From contig CAWJUH010000001.1 of the NCBI GenBank assembly GCA_963846005.1, positions 806,001-870,000 on the forward strand: a stretch of 64,000 nt of DNA, given 5' to 3'. Each line of letters starts with the position of its first letter. The first letter of the stretch is position 1. Source of the stretch: CAVSUR01 sp963846005 (GTDB taxonomy: Bacteria; Actinomycetota; Actinomycetes; Streptosporangiales; Streptosporangiaceae). A program made the translations under genes and the position numbers. Below the pieces are notes generated by a model, which worked only from the letters and a program-made list of their open reading frames with translations, ran no database searches and had not been told where the DNA came from. Of the stretch, positions 1-8,484 are shown in pieces.

Positions 1-220
1 CCAGCAGCTCGCCCGCGCTGTCGCACAGCCGCTCCAGCTCGGCCCGGTACACCGCCTCGGCCAGCGCCTCCCGGGTCGGGAAGTGCCGGTACAAGGTGCC
101 GATGCCGACGCCCGCCTGGCGCGCGATCGCCTCCAGCGGCACCCGGTCGTCACCGGACGCGAACGCCCGGCGGGCGGCCCCCAGCAGCCGCTGCCGGTTG
201 CGGTGCGCATCCGCGCGCAT
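1..220 (-). CDS. TetR-family transcriptional regulator, N-terminal part (runs off the window)
   Basis: The first 73 residues are visible from an ATG at 220. They form a TetR DNA-binding domain: a basic start, a first helix with RQRLLGAARRAFA, the helix-turn-helix LEAIARQAGVGIGTLYRHF at about residues 33-51, and the usual continuation TREALAEAVYRAEL. The ligand-binding C-terminal domain lies beyond position 1, so the effector cannot be guessed. It is transcribed away from glcD, and a 26-bp palindrome lies 62 bp upstream of its start. By family habit it probably represses itself and possibly the glc operon; that is inference. Confidence 0.88.
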   Translation of the reverse strand, partial: MRADAHRNRQRLLGAARRAFASGDDRVPLEAIARQAGVGIGTLYRHFPTREALAEAVYRAELERLCDSAGELL

Positions 221-567
221 CGTCCTGGCGCTCGCGCCGGGATGACTAATTGGAGGGTCCCCCGTTTCTGCTAGGCGGAGAGCGTAGCGGAGGCTCCTCC
301 GCTACGCGCATTGTACCGATCATGCCAGTCCCGCGGGGAGCCGGTCAGCCGCCCATCAGTCTCAACGCGCAGGAAACGGGCGGCGCGGGAGCGGGCGGGG
401 CCGCCGGGGCGGCGCGGCGAACCCGATGGGCGGGCCATTCAGCGGGTCAGGTGCCGATCGGGGGGACCCCTCAGCGGGTTCGGGCCGGCAGGGCGGGGCG
501 GGGCGGGTAGCGGCGCGGCGGGCGGCGAGAGATGCTGGGAGGCGAGACGCACGGAGGGACGTGGGCC
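221..567. other. Divergent regulatory region between tetR and glcD
   Basis: This 347-bp stretch holds no convincing gene. It contains the palindrome at 282-307, two direct copies of TCAGCGGGT (439-447 and 471-479) and the glcD ribosome-binding site GGAGG at 553-557. The short reading frames across it are low-complexity and look like shadows. Confidence 0.6.
282..307. promoter_or_regulatory. Perfect 12-bp inverted repeat, candidate TetR operator
   Basis: GCGTAGCGGAGG (282-293) is followed by a 2-nt centre CT and its exact reverse complement (296-307). TetR-family proteins bind palindromes of this size next to their own gene. The very short centre argues for a protein site rather than an RNA terminator, since a 2-nt hairpin loop is unfavourable. 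Confidence 0.55.
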
Positions 568-2151
568 ATGACGCAGGCGCAACCGGTCACGGACGGCAGC
601 GGCCCGCTGGTAGCCGGCGCGGACGGCGTCCCGGCCGGGTCCGGCGCGGCGGCAGCCGGGCCGGACGAACCCGGGGCGGGGGCGGAGACCCGGGTGCTGG
701 CGGGGCTGGTGCCGGGGCTGCGGGCGGTCTGCGGTGCGGAGAACGTGATCACCGATCCGCTGGAGTTGCGGACCTACGAGTGCGACGGCCTGACCGCGCA
801 CCGCTGCTCCCCCGGGCTGGCCGTGCTGCCGGGGACCGCGGAGCAGGTGGCCGCCGTGGTGCGGGCGTGCGCCGCCGCGGGCGTGCCGTTCGTGGCCCGC
901 GGCTCGGGCACGGGCCTGTCCGGCGGCGCGCTGCCGCGGACCGACGGGGTGCTGATCGTGCTGTCGCGGATGCGGCGCGTCATCTCGGTCGACCCGGACA
1001 GCCGGCGCGCGGTCGTCGAGCCGGGGGTGACGAACCTGGCGGTGTCCAAGGCCGCCGAGCCCTACGGGCTGTTCTACGCGCCGGACCCGTCCAGCCAGGT
1101 GGTCTGCTCGGTGGGCGGCAACGTGGCGGAGAACTCCGGCGGCGCGCACTGCCTCAAGCACGGGTTCACCGTGCACCACGTGACCGGCCTGGAGGTCGTC
1201 ACCCCGGCCGGCGAGCTGACCTGGATCGGCGACGGCACCGGCGCCGCCCCCGGCTACGACCTGCTCGGCGTGTTCATCGGCTCGGAGGGCACGCTCGGCA
1301 TCGCCACCAAAGTCGTGGTGAAGCTGCTGCGCATCCCGGAGGCGGTCACCACACTGCTGGCCGCGTTCAGGACCATGGGCGCCGGCGGCTCGGCGGTGTC
1401 GGCCATCATCGGCGCGGGCATCCTGCCCGGCGCGATCGAGATGATGGACGCCCTGGCCATCGAGGCCGCCGAGGCCGCGGTGGCCTGCCATTACCCGGAG
1501 GGCGCAGCCGCCGTGCTGATCGTGGAGCTGGACGGGCCCGCGGCCGACGTCGAGCGGGAGACCGACGCGGTGCGCGAGCTCTGCGAGCAGGCCGGAGCGT
1601 ACGAGATCAGGGCCGCGCGGGACGCGGCCGAGCGGACCGCGATCTGGACCGGCCGCAAGTCGGCGTTCGCCGCGGTCGGCCGGATCAGCCCGGCCTACAT
1701 CGTGCAGGACGGGGTGGTGCCGCGCACCGCGCTGCCCGAGGTGCTGGAGGCGATCGCCGAGCTGTCCGCGCAGACGGCGGGGGTGCGGGTGGCCAACGTG
1801 TTCCACGCAGGCGACGGCAACCTGCACCCGCTGGTGCTGTTCGACGACACTAAGCCGGACGCGACCAAGGCCGCCGAGGAGGTGTCCGGCCAGATCCTGG
1901 ACCTGTGCATCAGCCACGGCGGGTCGATCACCGGCGAGCACGGCGTCGGGGTGGACAAGTCCCGGTACATGCCGAAGATGTTCGGCGCCGACGACCTGGA
2001 CACCATGCAGCTGGTCCGGTGCGCGTTCGACCCGGCCGGGCTGTGCAACCCCGGGAAGGTGTTCCCGACGCCGCGGCTGTGCGGCGAGGTGCCGCGCATC
2101 CAGCGCGAGCCGCACCCGCTGGTCGCCGCCGGGAAGCTGGAGCAGTTCTAG
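568..2151 (+). CDS. glcD: Glycolate oxidase-type FAD-linked subunit GlcD
   Basis: A 527-residue flavoprotein that should oxidise a 2-hydroxyacid such as glycolate (or D-lactate) to the 2-oxoacid. The FAD_binding_4 domain is seen through RGSGTGLSGG (about residues 111-120) and GGNVAENSGG (183-192). The C-terminal FAD-oxidase domain has HAGDGNLHP and TGEHGVGVDK, both typical of the GlcD/D-lactate dehydrogenase family. The start at 568 has GGAGG ten bases upstream; an in-frame ATG at 532 has no comparable site. glcE follows after one base and glcF overlaps glcE, so the three subunits form one operon. Exact substrate is inferred from the subunit organisation. Confidence 0.9.
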   Translation: MTQAQPVTDGSGPLVAGADGVPAGSGAAAAGPDEPGAGAETRVLAGLVPGLRAVCGAENVITDPLELRTYECDGLTAHRCSPGLAVLPGTAEQVAAVVRACAAAGVPFVARGSGTGLSGGALPRTDGVLIVLSRMRRVISVDPDSRRAVVEPGVTNLAVSKAAEPYGLFYAPDPSSQVVCSVGGNVAENSGGAHCLKHGFTVHHVTGLEVVTPAGELTWIGDGTGAAPGYDLLGVFIGSEGTLGIATKVVVKLLRIPEAVTTLLAAFRTMGAGGSAVSAIIGAGILPGAIEMMDALAIEAAEAAVACHYPEGAAAVLIVELDGPAADVERETDAVRELCEQAGAYEIRAARDAAERTAIWTGRKSAFAAVGRISPAYIVQDGVVPRTALPEVLEAIAELSAQTAGVRVANVFHAGDGNLHPLVLFDDTKPDATKAAEEVSGQILDLCISHGGSITGEHGVGVDKSRYMPKMFGADDLDTMQLVRCAFDPAGLCNPGKVFPTPRLCGEVPRIQREPHPLVAAGKLEQF

Positions 2152-2152
2152 C

Positions 2153-3505
2153 ATGGCGCAGATCCCGGCCGGGCTGGCCCGGGCCTGCCCGGACATCAGG
2201 GCCGCCGGGCCGGCCGACGCGGTCGCCGGGTGCCAGCCGTCGCTGGTGGCCGCGCCGGCCAGCACGCAGGAGGCCAGCGCGCTGCTGGCCGCCGCGTCCG
2301 GGCTGGGCCTGGCCATGCTGCCGCGCGGGGCCGGCACCCGGCTGCACTGGGGCGCCGCGCCGGCGCGCTGCGACCTGATCATCGACACCCGGCGGCTGAA
2401 CGCGGTGCTGGAGCACGCGGCCGGTGACCTGGTGGCCCGGGTGCAGGCCGGGGTGGCGCTGGCGGACCTGGCGGAGGTGCTCGCGCAGGCCGGCCAGCGG
2501 CTGGCGCTGGACCCGCCGCCGGGCGGCACGGCCGGCGGGCTGATCGCGACCGGGGTGGCCGGGCCGCTGCGGCTGCGCTACGGGCCGCCGCGGGACCTGC
2601 TGATCGGGGTGACCGTGGTCCGGGCCGACGGCACGGTGGCGCACTCGGGCGGCAAGGTGGTCAAGAACGTGGCCGGCTACGACCTCGGCAAGCTGTTCGC
2701 CGGCTCCTACGGCACCCTCGGCCTGGTCACCGAGGCCGCGTTCCGGCTGCATCCGGTGCCGCCGGCGTCAGCCTGGGTGACGGTGCCGTGCGCGGACGCG
2801 GCCGCCGCGCAGGAGGTCATGGCCACGGCCGCGGCGTCCGTGCTGGCCCCGTCGGCGGCCGAGATCGACTGGCCGGGACGGGACGCGCCGGTGAGCGCCG
2901 CGATCCTGGTCGAGGGCGACAAGGATGGCGTCGCCGAGCGGGCGGAGCAGCTGCGCGGGCTGCTGGACGGCGCGAGCCTGGCCGCGTCGGCCGGCCAGGC
3001 CGAGGTGGCCGGCCAGCCGCCGGCCTGGTGGGGCCGGGGGGCGGCCGCGGCCGGGCGCGGGACCGTGCTGCGGGTCGCGTTCTGGGCCGGGCGGCTGGCC
3101 GCCGTGCTGGAGACGATCTCGGCCGCGGCGGCCGCGGCCGGGCTGGACCCGGCCGTCAGCGGGTCGGCCGCGGCCGGGGTGCTGCACGTCGCGCTGGGCG
3201 AGGACGCGGCCCCGGCGGCCGTGGCCGACTTCGTCCGCGATGTGCGGGCCTCGGTCAGCCGGGCCGCTGAGCTGGCCGCCGCGGGACCCGCGGGGCCGGC
3301 CGCGGGCACCGCCGGCGGGCGGGCGGGCCCCGGCGAGCCCGCGCGGCCGGGCGGCAGCGTGGTGGTGCTGCACGCGCCCGGCGCGGTGGCGCAACAAGCC
3401 GACCTGTGGGGACCGGTGCCCGCGATCGCACTGATGCGCGCGGTCAAGGACCAGTTCGATCCCGGGCACCTGATGGCACCGGGCCGATTCGCCGGAGGCA
3501 TCTGA
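2153..3505 (+). CDS. glcE: Glycolate oxidase-type FAD-binding subunit GlcE
   Basis: A 450-residue second flavin subunit. The PCMH-type FAD domain occupies roughly residues 20-210, with LPRGAGTRLHWG, TAGGLIATGVAGPLRLRYG and the GGKVVKNVAGYDLGKLFAGSYGTLG region (residues about 165-190) that is diagnostic of GlcE. The middle part is Ala/Gly-rich and weakly conserved. The C-terminus MRAVKDQFDPGHLMAPGRF is the usual end of this family. It starts one base after the glcD stop and its TGA shares a base with the glcF ATG. Together with GlcD and GlcF it forms the membrane-associated glycolate oxidase complex known from E. coli. Confidence 0.88.
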   Translation: MAQIPAGLARACPDIRAAGPADAVAGCQPSLVAAPASTQEASALLAAASGLGLAMLPRGAGTRLHWGAAPARCDLIIDTRRLNAVLEHAAGDLVARVQAGVALADLAEVLAQAGQRLALDPPPGGTAGGLIATGVAGPLRLRYGPPRDLLIGVTVVRADGTVAHSGGKVVKNVAGYDLGKLFAGSYGTLGLVTEAAFRLHPVPPASAWVTVPCADAAAAQEVMATAAASVLAPSAAEIDWPGRDAPVSAAILVEGDKDGVAERAEQLRGLLDGASLAASAGQAEVAGQPPAWWGRGAAAAGRGTVLRVAFWAGRLAAVLETISAAAAAAGLDPAVSGSAAAGVLHVALGEDAAPAAVADFVRDVRASVSRAAELAAAGPAGPAAGTAGGRAGPGEPARPGGSVVVLHAPGAVAQQADLWGPVPAIALMRAVKDQFDPGHLMAPGRFAGGI

Positions 3506-4812
3506 TGAGCCTGGATCCCGGGCAGGAGCTGCGGGCCCTGGCCGGGGACTGCGTGCACTGCGGGTTCTGCCTGCCCGCCTGCCCCACCTACCAGCTGTGG
3601 GGCGAGGAGATGGACTCGCCGCGCGGGCGCATCCACCTGATCACCCAGATCCTGGACGGCGAGCAGGGCGGCCCGGCCGCCGCGGCCCACTTCGACCGGT
3701 GCCTGGGGTGCATGGCCTGCGTGACCGCATGCCCGTCCGGGGTGCAGTACGACCGGCTGATCGAGGCCGCCCGCACCTGGTCGGAGGAGCCGCCGGCCGG
3801 GACCCGGCCGCTGCCGGCCCGGCCGCTGCGCGAGCGGGCCACCCGCACGGCGATCTTCCAGACCTTCCCCTACCCGAAGCGGCTGCGCGCGCTGCTCGGC
3901 CCGCTGCGGATCGCGCAGCGCACCGGCCTGGACCGGCTGCTGGCCGGGGTGCCGAAGCTGCCGCCGGAGCTGACCGCCGCGCTGCGGGTCGCGCCGCGGC
4001 GCCAGCCCGGCGGCCGCGGCCAGCTGCCCGAGCTGGTGCCTGCCCGCGGGCCGCGCCGGGCCGTCGTCGGCATGCTCACCGGCTGCGTGCAGCAGGTGTT
4101 CTTCCCCGCCGTCAACGCGGCCACCGCCCGGGTGCTGGCGCTGGAGGGCTGCGACGTGGTCATCCCGCGCGGCCAGGGCTGCTGCGGCGCGCTGTCGCTG
4201 CACTCCGGGCGGCACCGCGAGGCGGTCGCGTTCGCCCGGCGCACGATCGCCGAGTTCGAGTCGGCCGGGGTGGAGGCCATCGTGGTCAACTCGGCGGGCT
4301 GCGGGTCGGCGATGAAGGAGTACGCCGGGCTGATGGCCGGGGACGACGACTGGGCGCCGCGGGCCGCGGCGCTGTCGGCCAAGGTGCGCGACCTGTCGGA
4401 GTTCCTGGCTGACCTCGGCCCGGCCGCGCCGCGCCATCCGCTGGCCGCGACCGTCGCCTACCACGACGCCTGCCACCTCGGCCACGCGCAGCGGATCACC
4501 CGGCCGCCGCGCGAGCTGCTGGCCGCGATCCCGGAGCTGAAGCTGGCCGAGATCGCCGACCCGGGGATCTGCTGCGGCTCGGCGGGCATCTACAACCTGG
4601 TCCAGCCGGAGGCCGCGGCTGACCTCGGCGCGCGCAAGGCCGCGACGGTGCTGGCCACCGGCGCGGACCTGCTGGTGTCGGCCAACCCGGGCTGCGCGCT
4701 GCAGATCTCCTCGGCGCTGGCCGCGCGCGGCGCGGCGCTGCCGATGGCGCATATCGCCGAGGTCCTCGACGCCTCGCTGCGCGGCCGCCCGGCAAGCGCG
4801 CTGCTGCGCTGA
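3505..4812 (+). CDS. glcF: Glycolate oxidase iron-sulfur subunit GlcF
   Basis: A 435-residue electron-transfer subunit. Two 4Fe-4S motifs are visible at C16-x2-C-x2-C-x3-C26 and C66-x2-C-x2-C-x3-C76. Two CCG-domain signatures follow, GQGCCGAL and GICCGSAG, each within a cysteine-rich repeat as in GlcF and heterodisulfide-reductase-like proteins. The chosen ATG at 3505 overlaps the glcE stop and is preceded by GGAGG at 3493-3497; a longer in-frame reading from 3406 lies inside glcE and is not credible. No terminator was recognised after the stop. Confidence 0.9.
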   Translation: MSLDPGQELRALAGDCVHCGFCLPACPTYQLWGEEMDSPRGRIHLITQILDGEQGGPAAAAHFDRCLGCMACVTACPSGVQYDRLIEAARTWSEEPPAGTRPLPARPLRERATRTAIFQTFPYPKRLRALLGPLRIAQRTGLDRLLAGVPKLPPELTAALRVAPRRQPGGRGQLPELVPARGPRRAVVGMLTGCVQQVFFPAVNAATARVLALEGCDVVIPRGQGCCGALSLHSGRHREAVAFARRTIAEFESAGVEAIVVNSAGCGSAMKEYAGLMAGDDDWAPRAAALSAKVRDLSEFLADLGPAAPRHPLAATVAYHDACHLGHAQRITRPPRELLAAIPELKLAEIADPGICCGSAGIYNLVQPEAAADLGARKAATVLATGADLLVSANPGCALQISSALAARGAALPMAHIAEVLDASLRGRPASALLR

Positions 4813-4875
4813 GGGGTAACGGGCGTCACAGCTGACTTCAAGGTGACGTCGGCTTGATGGCAGCTTGTTGTCTGC

Positions 4876-4928
4876 ATGATGTCATTTCTTATTGACTGAC
4901 ATCATAAGTGATGTCATGATGACGTCAT
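4876..4928. promoter_or_regulatory. Cluster of four ATGAYGTCAT-type operator copies
   Basis: ATGATGTCAT lies at 4876-4885, TGACATCAT (inverted) at 4897-4905, TGATGTCAT at 4909-4917, and the perfect palindrome ATGACGTCAT at 4919-4928. The middle two form an inverted repeat with a 4-nt spacer. The last copy includes the ATG of the ribbon-helix-helix gene that follows, so occupancy would block its transcription or translation. A further TGACGTC is at 4844-4850. Arrays of short half-sites are the usual target of ribbon-helix-helix proteins, so autoregulation is the natural reading. Confidence 0.65.
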
Positions 4929-5430
4929 GGAGCTGTCAGGGTATGTCAGCGCGCTGCGCGCGGAGCTGTCCTCGCTGACCCGGTTCGCCGGCGCGGACGT
5001 GACCAGGATCGCCGGCCTGCTGGCCGAGTCGCTGGACCCGGCCGTGCGGCTGACCCTGCTGGACGTGCTGTCCGCGGCGGCCGCGGAGATCACCGCGGAG
5101 CTGGACGACGCCGTCATCGACGTCCGGCTGGCCTCGGGCGAGCCCGAGTTCGTCGTCACGCCGACGCCGGACGAGCCCCCCGCGCCGCAGCCTGCTCGCG
5201 CCGCGGGAGCCGGCGAGAGCGAAGAGGCCGGGACCAGCCGGGTGACGCTGCGGATCTCCGAGGCGCTCAAGGGGCGGGTCGAGGCGGCCGCGGCCGCGGC
5301 CGGGATCTCGGTCAACTCCTGGCTGGTCCGGGCGGCCGCCGAGGCCCTGGACAACCCCGGCGCTCAGAGCCGCGGCCGGTCCGGTGCCGGCCCGGTCGGC
5401 CAGCGCCTGACCGGCTACCACCGCAGCTGA
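4927..5430 (+). CDS. Ribbon-helix-helix DNA-binding protein (HicB-antitoxin-like C-terminus)
   Basis: A 167-residue protein with two parts. Residues 1-80 are a helical then beta-rich region of unknown role; 81-104 are a Pro/Ala linker. Residues about 105-143 (VTLRISEALKGRVEAAAAAAG then SVNSWLVRAAAEAL) form a ribbon-helix-helix fold like that of HicB/Arc antitoxins. The ATG sits within the last operator palindrome and no Shine-Dalgarno sequence is seen, so the message may be leaderless. No HicA toxin is next to it; instead a DUF4097 gene follows after 49 bp. The likely role is an autoregulated repressor of this small operon, not a classical antitoxin. Confidence 0.75.
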   Translation: MELSGYVSALRAELSSLTRFAGADVTRIAGLLAESLDPAVRLTLLDVLSAAAAEITAELDDAVIDVRLASGEPEFVVTPTPDEPPAPQPARAAGAGESEEAGTSRVTLRISEALKGRVEAAAAAAGISVNSWLVRAAAEALDNPGAQSRGRSGAGPVGQRLTGYHRS

Positions 5431-5479
5431 CCGCGCCGCGCCGCCGCGGCGCCGGCCGGACCACGAAAGGACGTCTGCC

Positions 5480-6277
5480 ATGACGAACTGGGAATTCCCC
5501 GCATCCGGGCCGATCGAGGCCGACATCACCACCGCGAGCGGCAGCGTCGCGGTGTCCGCCGAGCCGGCCGAGGTGATCACGGTCAGCCTGGAGCCGGCCA
5601 AGTCAGGCCGGGGTGACGAGGAGATCATCGGCCAGTTCCGGGTCGAGTTCGACCACGGCCGGCTGGAGATCAGCGGGCCGAAGAACTGGGGGCTGCGCCG
5701 CAGCGGCTCGGTCGACCTCACCGTCGGCCTGCCGGCCGGGTCCCGGTGCCGGATCAACACGGCATCGGCCGACGTGACCTGCCTCGGCGAGCTCGGCGAG
5801 CTGAACGCCCGCACCGCCAGCGGTGACGTCAGGGCCGCCCGGGTCAGCGGCCCGGCCGTGATCAAGACGGCCTCCGGCGACGCCTGGCTGGACGAGGTGA
5901 CCAGTGCGGCCCGGCTGGACACCGCCAGCGGCGACCTGCGGGTCGAGCGCACGGGCGCGGACCTGGTCGCCAGCACGGCCAGCGGCGACGTGTCGGTCGG
6001 CAGCGCGGCCGGGAACATCACCGCCCGGACCGCCAGCGGCGACGTGCGGGTCGACCGGGTCGCCGCCGGCGAGGTCTCGCTGACCACCGTCTCCGGTGAC
6101 ATCACGGTCGGGATCCCGGCCGGCACCGGGGTCTACCTCAACCTGTCCGCCCTCACCGGCCGGCTCTCCAGTCAGCTGGACGAGGCCGCCGAGGACGGGG
6201 CCGGCGAGCTGAGCCTGCAGTGCAGGACCGTCAGCGGCGACATCCGCGTGCTCCGCGCCGCGGCGGCCGCGGCCTGA
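5480..6277 (+). CDS. DUF4097-type beta-strand repeat protein
   Basis: A 265-residue protein built from about nine repeats of 17-18 residues centred on T-A/V-S-G-D-hydrophobic (for example ARTASGDVRAARV, LDTASGDLRVERT, STASGDVSVGSA). This is the pattern of the DUF4097 right-handed beta-helix or adhesin-like fold. There is no signal peptide or membrane segment, so it should be cytoplasmic. The ribosome-binding site AAAGGA precedes the ATG by about ten bases. It follows the RHH gene directly and is followed by a 58-residue protein, suggesting a three-gene unit. Its biochemical role is unknown. Confidence 0.8.
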   Translation: MTNWEFPASGPIEADITTASGSVAVSAEPAEVITVSLEPAKSGRGDEEIIGQFRVEFDHGRLEISGPKNWGLRRSGSVDLTVGLPAGSRCRINTASADVTCLGELGELNARTASGDVRAARVSGPAVIKTASGDAWLDEVTSAARLDTASGDLRVERTGADLVASTASGDVSVGSAAGNITARTASGDVRVDRVAAGEVSLTTVSGDITVGIPAGTGVYLNLSALTGRLSSQLDEAAEDGAGELSLQCRTVSGDIRVLRAAAAAA

Positions 6278-6342
6278 CCGGCGCCGCCCGCTCCCCCATC
6301 GCCGTTCGGCTCATCCCCGGGCGCAACCCTAGGAGGCTTGTC

Positions 6343-6519
6343 ATGTACGCACCCCCGATTCTCGGCCAGCTGGCCAGCCAGCGCGCCAGCGAGATCCGCA
6401 GCGCGGCCGCGCACCGCTACCCGGCGCCGCGGGTGCCGCGGGCCACGGTCCGGCACCGGGCCGGATGGACGCTGATCGAGCTGGGCCTGCGGGTGGCCGG
6501 CCCGGGATCAGCGCACTGA
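6343..6519 (+). CDS. Small basic protein of unknown function
   Basis: A 58-residue protein starting at an ATG with a strong AGGAGG (6331-6336) six bases upstream. It begins with YAPPILGQLASQRASEIRSAAAHR, an amphipathic helix, and ends with a short hydrophobic stretch WTLIELGLRVAG. I recognise no family. Its position 65 bp after the DUF4097 gene suggests it belongs to that operon. Its last 12 bases overlap the 3' end of dapF on the opposite strand. Confidence 0.6.
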   Translation: MYAPPILGQLASQRASEIRSAAAHRYPAPRVPRATVRHRAGWTLIELGLRVAGPGSAH

Positions 6520-7430
6520 GCCGGGGCCCGGGCTGATGGCCGGCCGGACCTGGTCCAGCCAGCGCTCGTCCAGCTCGCCCTCGGCGACGATGACCGCAGG
6601 CCCGGTCAGCAGGCTCGCGGCCGGGCCCGGCGTGACGGCCAGCCTGCCGCCGGGCACGGCCACGAGCCAGGGCTCGCCCGGGCCGGCGGCCCGGGCGGCC
6701 ACTGGCCGGCCGCGGCGCTGGCCGCCACCGCGGCCGCGACCGCGCCGGTCCCGCACGACAGCGTGATCCCCGATCCGCGCTCGTGCACCCGCATCTCGGC
6801 CCGCCGCGGGCCGGTGACGCGGACCACCTCGACGTTCGCGCCCGCGGGGAACTGCGCCTCGTCCAGCTGCGGCGGCGCGGTCAGGTCGAACCCGGCCAGC
6901 GGCTCGTCCACCACGCAGGCCAGGTGCGGGTTCCCGACCGAGACGGCCAGGCCCGCGCAGGGCCGGCCGCCGATCACCGCCTTGCCGCCGCCGAGCACCG
7001 CGGCCGGGCCCATGTCGGCGGTCAGCTCGCCGCCGGCGGCCAGCCGCACCGGCCGCAGCCCGGCGCGGGTCAGCACGCTGATCACCGGGCCGGCGGCCAG
7101 GCCGTGGTCGAGCAGGTAGCGGGCGAAGACCCGGATCCCGTTGCCGCACATCTCGGCCAGGCTGCCGTCGGCGTTGCGGTAATCCATGAACCACTCGGCC
7201 GGCCCGCCCCCGGGCGCCGCGGTCTGGGCGGTCTGCGCGGGCGTGACCGCCGCGGAGAGATCCGGGCCGGCCGCCGCGGCGCGCACGACCCGCAGCACGC
7301 CGTCGGCGCCGAGGCCGGAATGCCGGTCGCACAGCGCCGCGACCAGCCGCGGGGTCAGGTCCAGGCGGCCGCCGGGGTCGGGCAGCACGACGAAGTCGTT
7401 GCCGGTGCCGTGGCCCTTGGCGAAGCGCAT
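6508..7430 (-). CDS. dapF: Diaminopimelate epimerase, with a frameshift
   Basis: DapF interconverts LL- and meso-diaminopimelate for lysine and peptidoglycan synthesis. The N-terminal part from the ATG at 7430 reads MRFAKGHGTGNDFVVLPD and contains the first catalytic region with MCGNGIRVFARYL. The second catalytic cysteine is in GITLSCGTGAVAAAVAA. After AAAGQ the frame fails and the conserved C-terminus, PWLVAVPGGRLAV and LTGPAVIVAEGELDERWL, continues in another frame. The interval is 923 bp, one base short of 308 codons, so a single base seems to be missing near 6695-6710, within a GC-rich run. It lies 10 bp after miaA. Either a sequencing indel or a broken gene. Confidence 0.85.
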
Positions 7431-7440
7431 GCTGCCGATG

Positions 7441-8385
7441 CTAGGACACCTCGCCCGCCGCCGGCTGTCGCCGGGCCGCGCCGCGGGCGATGTCCAGTGC
7501 CCGGCCGGGCAGGTCCGGGGCCGCGGCGTCCAGCCAGCGGATGCGCGGGTCGCGGCGGAACCACGATTCCTGCCGCCGGGCGAACCGGCGGGTCGCCTTG
7601 ATGGTCTCCTCGATGGCCTGCTCCGCGCTCCAGTCGCCGTCCAGGAAGCGCAGCGCCTGAGCGTAGCCGAGCGCGCGGCTCGCGGTCCGGCCCCGGCGCA
7701 GCCCGGCGGCGTCCAGCGCCGCCACCTCGGCGGCGAGGCCGTCACGCCACATCCGCGCCACCCGGGCGGCGATCCGCTCGTCGAGCACCGGGCGCGGCAC
7801 GGTGATGCCGATCAGCACGGCGGCGTAGACCGACTCGTGCGGCGGCAGCTCGGCGGTGAACGGGCCGCCGGACAGCTCGATGACCTCCAGCGCGCGCACG
7901 ATCCGGCGGCCGTTGCCGGGCAGGATCGCCGCGGCCGCGGCCGGGTCGCGCGCCGCCAGCCGGCCGTGCAGCGCCGCCGGGCCGGCCGCGCCGAGCTCGG
8001 CTTCCAGCCGGGCGCGCACCGCCGGATCGGTGCCGGGGAACGTCAGCGGGTCGAGGGCGGCCCGCACGTACAGGCCCGACCCGCCAGCCAGCAGCGGGAG
8101 GCGGCCGCGGCCGGTGATGTCCGCGATGGCGGCGCGGGCCAGCCGCTGGTATTCCGATGCGCTCGCGGTGACGGTGACGTCCCAGACGTCGAGCAGGTGG
8201 TGCGCGATCCCGGCTCGCTCCGAGGGCGGCAGCTTGGCCGTGCCGATGTCCATGCCGCGGTAGAGCTGCATGGAGTCGGCGCTGATGATCTCGCCGTCCA
8301 GCTCGGCGGCCAGCCGCAGCGACAGCTCGGTCTTGCCGGCGGCCGTCGGGCCGACGACCGCGAGCACGGGCGGCGCGGGCGGCAT
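7441..8385 (-). CDS. miaA: tRNA dimethylallyltransferase
   Basis: A 314-residue enzyme that adds the isopentenyl group to A37 of tRNAs reading UNN codons. The P-loop GPTAAGKTELS is at residues 12-22, followed by ISADSMQLYRGMDIGTAK, the DMAPP/tRNA-binding signature, and LLAGGSGLYVRA. The C-terminus has RRFARRQESWFRRDPRIRWLD, typical of MiaA. The ATG at 8385 begins directly at the conserved core; a longer frame to 8445 is Gly/Pro-rich and unlikely. It precedes dapF in the same operon, as in other actinobacteria, with miaB upstream on the same strand. Confidence 0.93.
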   Translation of the reverse strand: MPPAPPVLAVVGPTAAGKTELSLRLAAELDGEIISADSMQLYRGMDIGTAKLPPSERAGIAHHLLDVWDVTVTASASEYQRLARAAIADITGRGRLPLLAGGSGLYVRAALDPLTFPGTDPAVRARLEAELGAAGPAALHGRLAARDPAAAAAILPGNGRRIVRALEVIELSGGPFTAELPPHESVYAAVLIGITVPRPVLDERIAARVARMWRDGLAAEVAALDAAGLRRGRTASRALGYAQALRFLDGDWSAEQAIEETIKATRRFARRQESWFRRDPRIRWLDAAAPDLPGRALDIARGAARRQPAAGEVS

Positions 8386-8484
8386 GCGCCCAGTAAACCA
8401 GCGCGGGCGGCCGGGCCCGGCCGGCCGCCCGGGCCGGCCGGCCACCGCCCGGTGTTCCGGAGTTTCATGCCCGGACGGGACCTT

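Noticed and set aside
439..2529. A 696-codon minus-strand frame opposite glcD/glcE
   Set aside because: Compositionally biased shadow of a gene with clear flavoprotein motifs on the plus strand.
4927..5430. HicAB toxin-antitoxin pair
   Set aside because: The RHH domain resembles HicB, but no HicA-like small RNA-binding toxin is adjacent; the neighbour is a DUF4097 protein.
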